Part shown: positions 6,276-7,153 of the stretch, one piece after another
Layout: each line of letters begins with the position of its first letter
Position numbering within the stretch: the first letter of the stretch is position 1
NCBI GenBank assembly: GCA_039808665.1
Contig: JBDHTO010000064.1
Location: 1-7,153, forward strand
DNA length: 7,153 bases
Reading direction: 5' to 3'
Source: JBDHTO01 sp039808665
GTDB lineage: Bacteria; Pseudomonadota; Alphaproteobacteria; Paracaedibacterales; JAKBAR01
Made by a program: the position numbers and the translations under genes
Notes under the pieces: generated by a model
What the model was told of the DNA's origin: nothing
Database searches by the model: none
The model's input: only the letters and a program-made list of their open reading frames with translations

Positions 6276-7153
6276 ATGTTACTTGTCGCCGCTATTATCT
6301 GCGAGATTCTCGCCTGCGCTGAGGTTGACATTTTTATCCCCAGCTTCCCAGAACTTCAGCAGATCTTTAATCTCTCTCCCGTCATGGTTCAGCTCACCGT
6401 AAGTATGAACTTCTTGAGCTATTGCTTGATGACACTTTTTGTCGGCCCACTTAGTGATCGTTATGGGCGGAAACGTTTGATGCTTTATGGACTTTGGCTA
6501 TTCCTTCTTGGAAGTGCTCTTTGTGTTTTTGCACCAAACTTTCCTATGCTTTTATGCGGAAGATTTCTCCAGGGCCTTGGCATGGCCGCCCCTGCAACAC
6601 TTGCCTATGTGGTTATTGCGGATCACTATTCAAAGGATCAGCAGGTCAAAATGCTTGGTATTCTTAATGGCGTTGTTTCAGCTTCCATGGCTTTTGCACC
6701 CGTTGTGGGAAGTTTCGTGAATATGTATCACGGATGGCGGGGAAATTTTGTGATCTTGCTTTTCCTCTCCCTTTTGGCACTTTTCATGTGCAGCTTTTTC
6801 ATCCCCGATGACAAAACGCGTAATGAGAATGTCAGTCTTTCCCTTAGCTCTTATATCCCCTTGCTAAAATCAAGGCCATTTATGACTTATTTTTATGGCA
6901 TCATCTTTCTTATTTTAGCTTTTTGGACGTTCATTGGCATGGGTCCCATTGTCTATATGGAAGGCATGGGCATAAGGATTGATCAGTTTGGCTTCTATCA
7001 GGGCGCGGTTGCGGCATCCTTCTGTGTCGTTAGCTTCATGAGCCCCATGATCATGAATAAATTTGGCCAAATTCAATGCTTCAAGGTCTCTGTATATATG
7101 CTTCTTATTTTTGCATCCCTCCTTGGACTTACGGCCATGTTTATCAAAGATAC
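6276..7153 (+). CDS. MFS drug-resistance transporter, Bcr/CflA-type, 3' end outside window
   Basis: Inner-membrane proton-coupled exporter of the DHA1 (12-helix) group. The first 292 residues are present. Helix 1 (about 2-15) leads into IFIPSFPELQQIFNLS (19-34), which takes the place of the family's YLPALP-type block. MFS motif A in the loop between helices 2 and 3 is intact: G57-P-L-S-D-R-Y-G-R-K-R67. Helix 4 carries R96 in RFLQGLGMAAPA, and helix 5 the A-P-V-V-G-S block (141-146) expected of drug exporters of this group. Helices 3 (68-86), 6 (158-176), 7 (202-224) and 8 (238-258) are visible as hydrophobic stretches, with the central cytoplasmic loop DDKTRNENVS at 178-187. The N-terminus is very short, so the protein starts directly with helix 1. 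AGAAGAG (6263-6269) is a fair Shine-Dalgarno, 6 bases before the ATG, the only one seen in this window. Substrate cannot be told; exporters of this family handle bicyclomycin, chloramphenicol or sulphonamides, among others. Confidence 0.9.
   Translation, partial: MLLVAAIICEILACAEVDIFIPSFPELQQIFNLSPVMVQLTVSMNFLSYCLMTLFVGPLSDRYGRKRLMLYGLWLFLLGSALCVFAPNFPMLLCGRFLQGLGMAAPATLAYVVIADHYSKDQQVKMLGILNGVVSASMAFAPVVGSFVNMYHGWRGNFVILLFLSLLALFMCSFFIPDDKTRNENVSLSLSSYIPLLKSRPFMTYFYGIIFLILAFWTFIGMGPIVYMEGMGIRIDQFGFYQGAVAASFCVVSFMSPMIMNKFGQIQCFKVSVYMLLIFASLLGLTAMFIKD

Overview
The window reads as moderately AT-rich bacterial chromosome. The protein families point to an alphaproteobacterium: a DacC/DacF-like D,D-carboxypeptidase ending (within the window) in KTGFFRAAGSNLAASAKR, a small YkuD protein with the GWCD...YNR...LWRDD...GYNDDP...TEGC pattern that I associate with that class, and full-length AlaRS and PheS. 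A more precise placement, such as a protist-associated or intracellular lineage, would be a guess. I see no phage, IS, CRISPR, rRNA or tRNA signal.

Layout from left to right: (1) positions 1-679, minus strand, a D-alanyl-D-alanine carboxypeptidase (PBP5/6 type, peptidase S11) with a signal peptide, cut by the left edge; (2) positions 680-818, a gap holding the carboxypeptidase promoter and the alaS terminator; (3) 819-3434, minus, complete alaS; (4) 3435-3512, a short divergent promoter region; (5) 3513-4016, plus, a small L,D-transpeptidase-type (YkuD) protein; (6) 4027-4920, minus and convergent with the previous gene (10 bp apart), a phytanoyl-CoA dioxygenase-like Fe(II)/2-oxoglutarate oxygenase strikingly like animal PHYHD1; (7) 4921-5044, a divergent intergenic region; (8) 5045-6040, plus, complete pheS, with no pheT behind it; (9) 6041-6275, a long leader with a promoter-like site, a palindrome and hairpins; (10) 6276 to the right edge, plus, a Bcr/CflA-type MFS drug exporter, cut by the right edge.

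The genes mostly look like separate transcription units (alternating strands, own leaders) rather than one operon. Two tRNA synthetase genes (alaS, pheS) lie among envelope genes. The D,D-carboxypeptidase and the YkuD protein are linked in principle: trimming pentapeptides to tetrapeptides makes the donor that L,D-transpeptidases use. No obvious new defence or mobile system is visible. The points most worth a second look are the eukaryote-like PHYHD1 relative, the orphan pheS, the scarcity of Shine-Dalgarno sequences in front of these genes, and the structured leader of the exporter gene.
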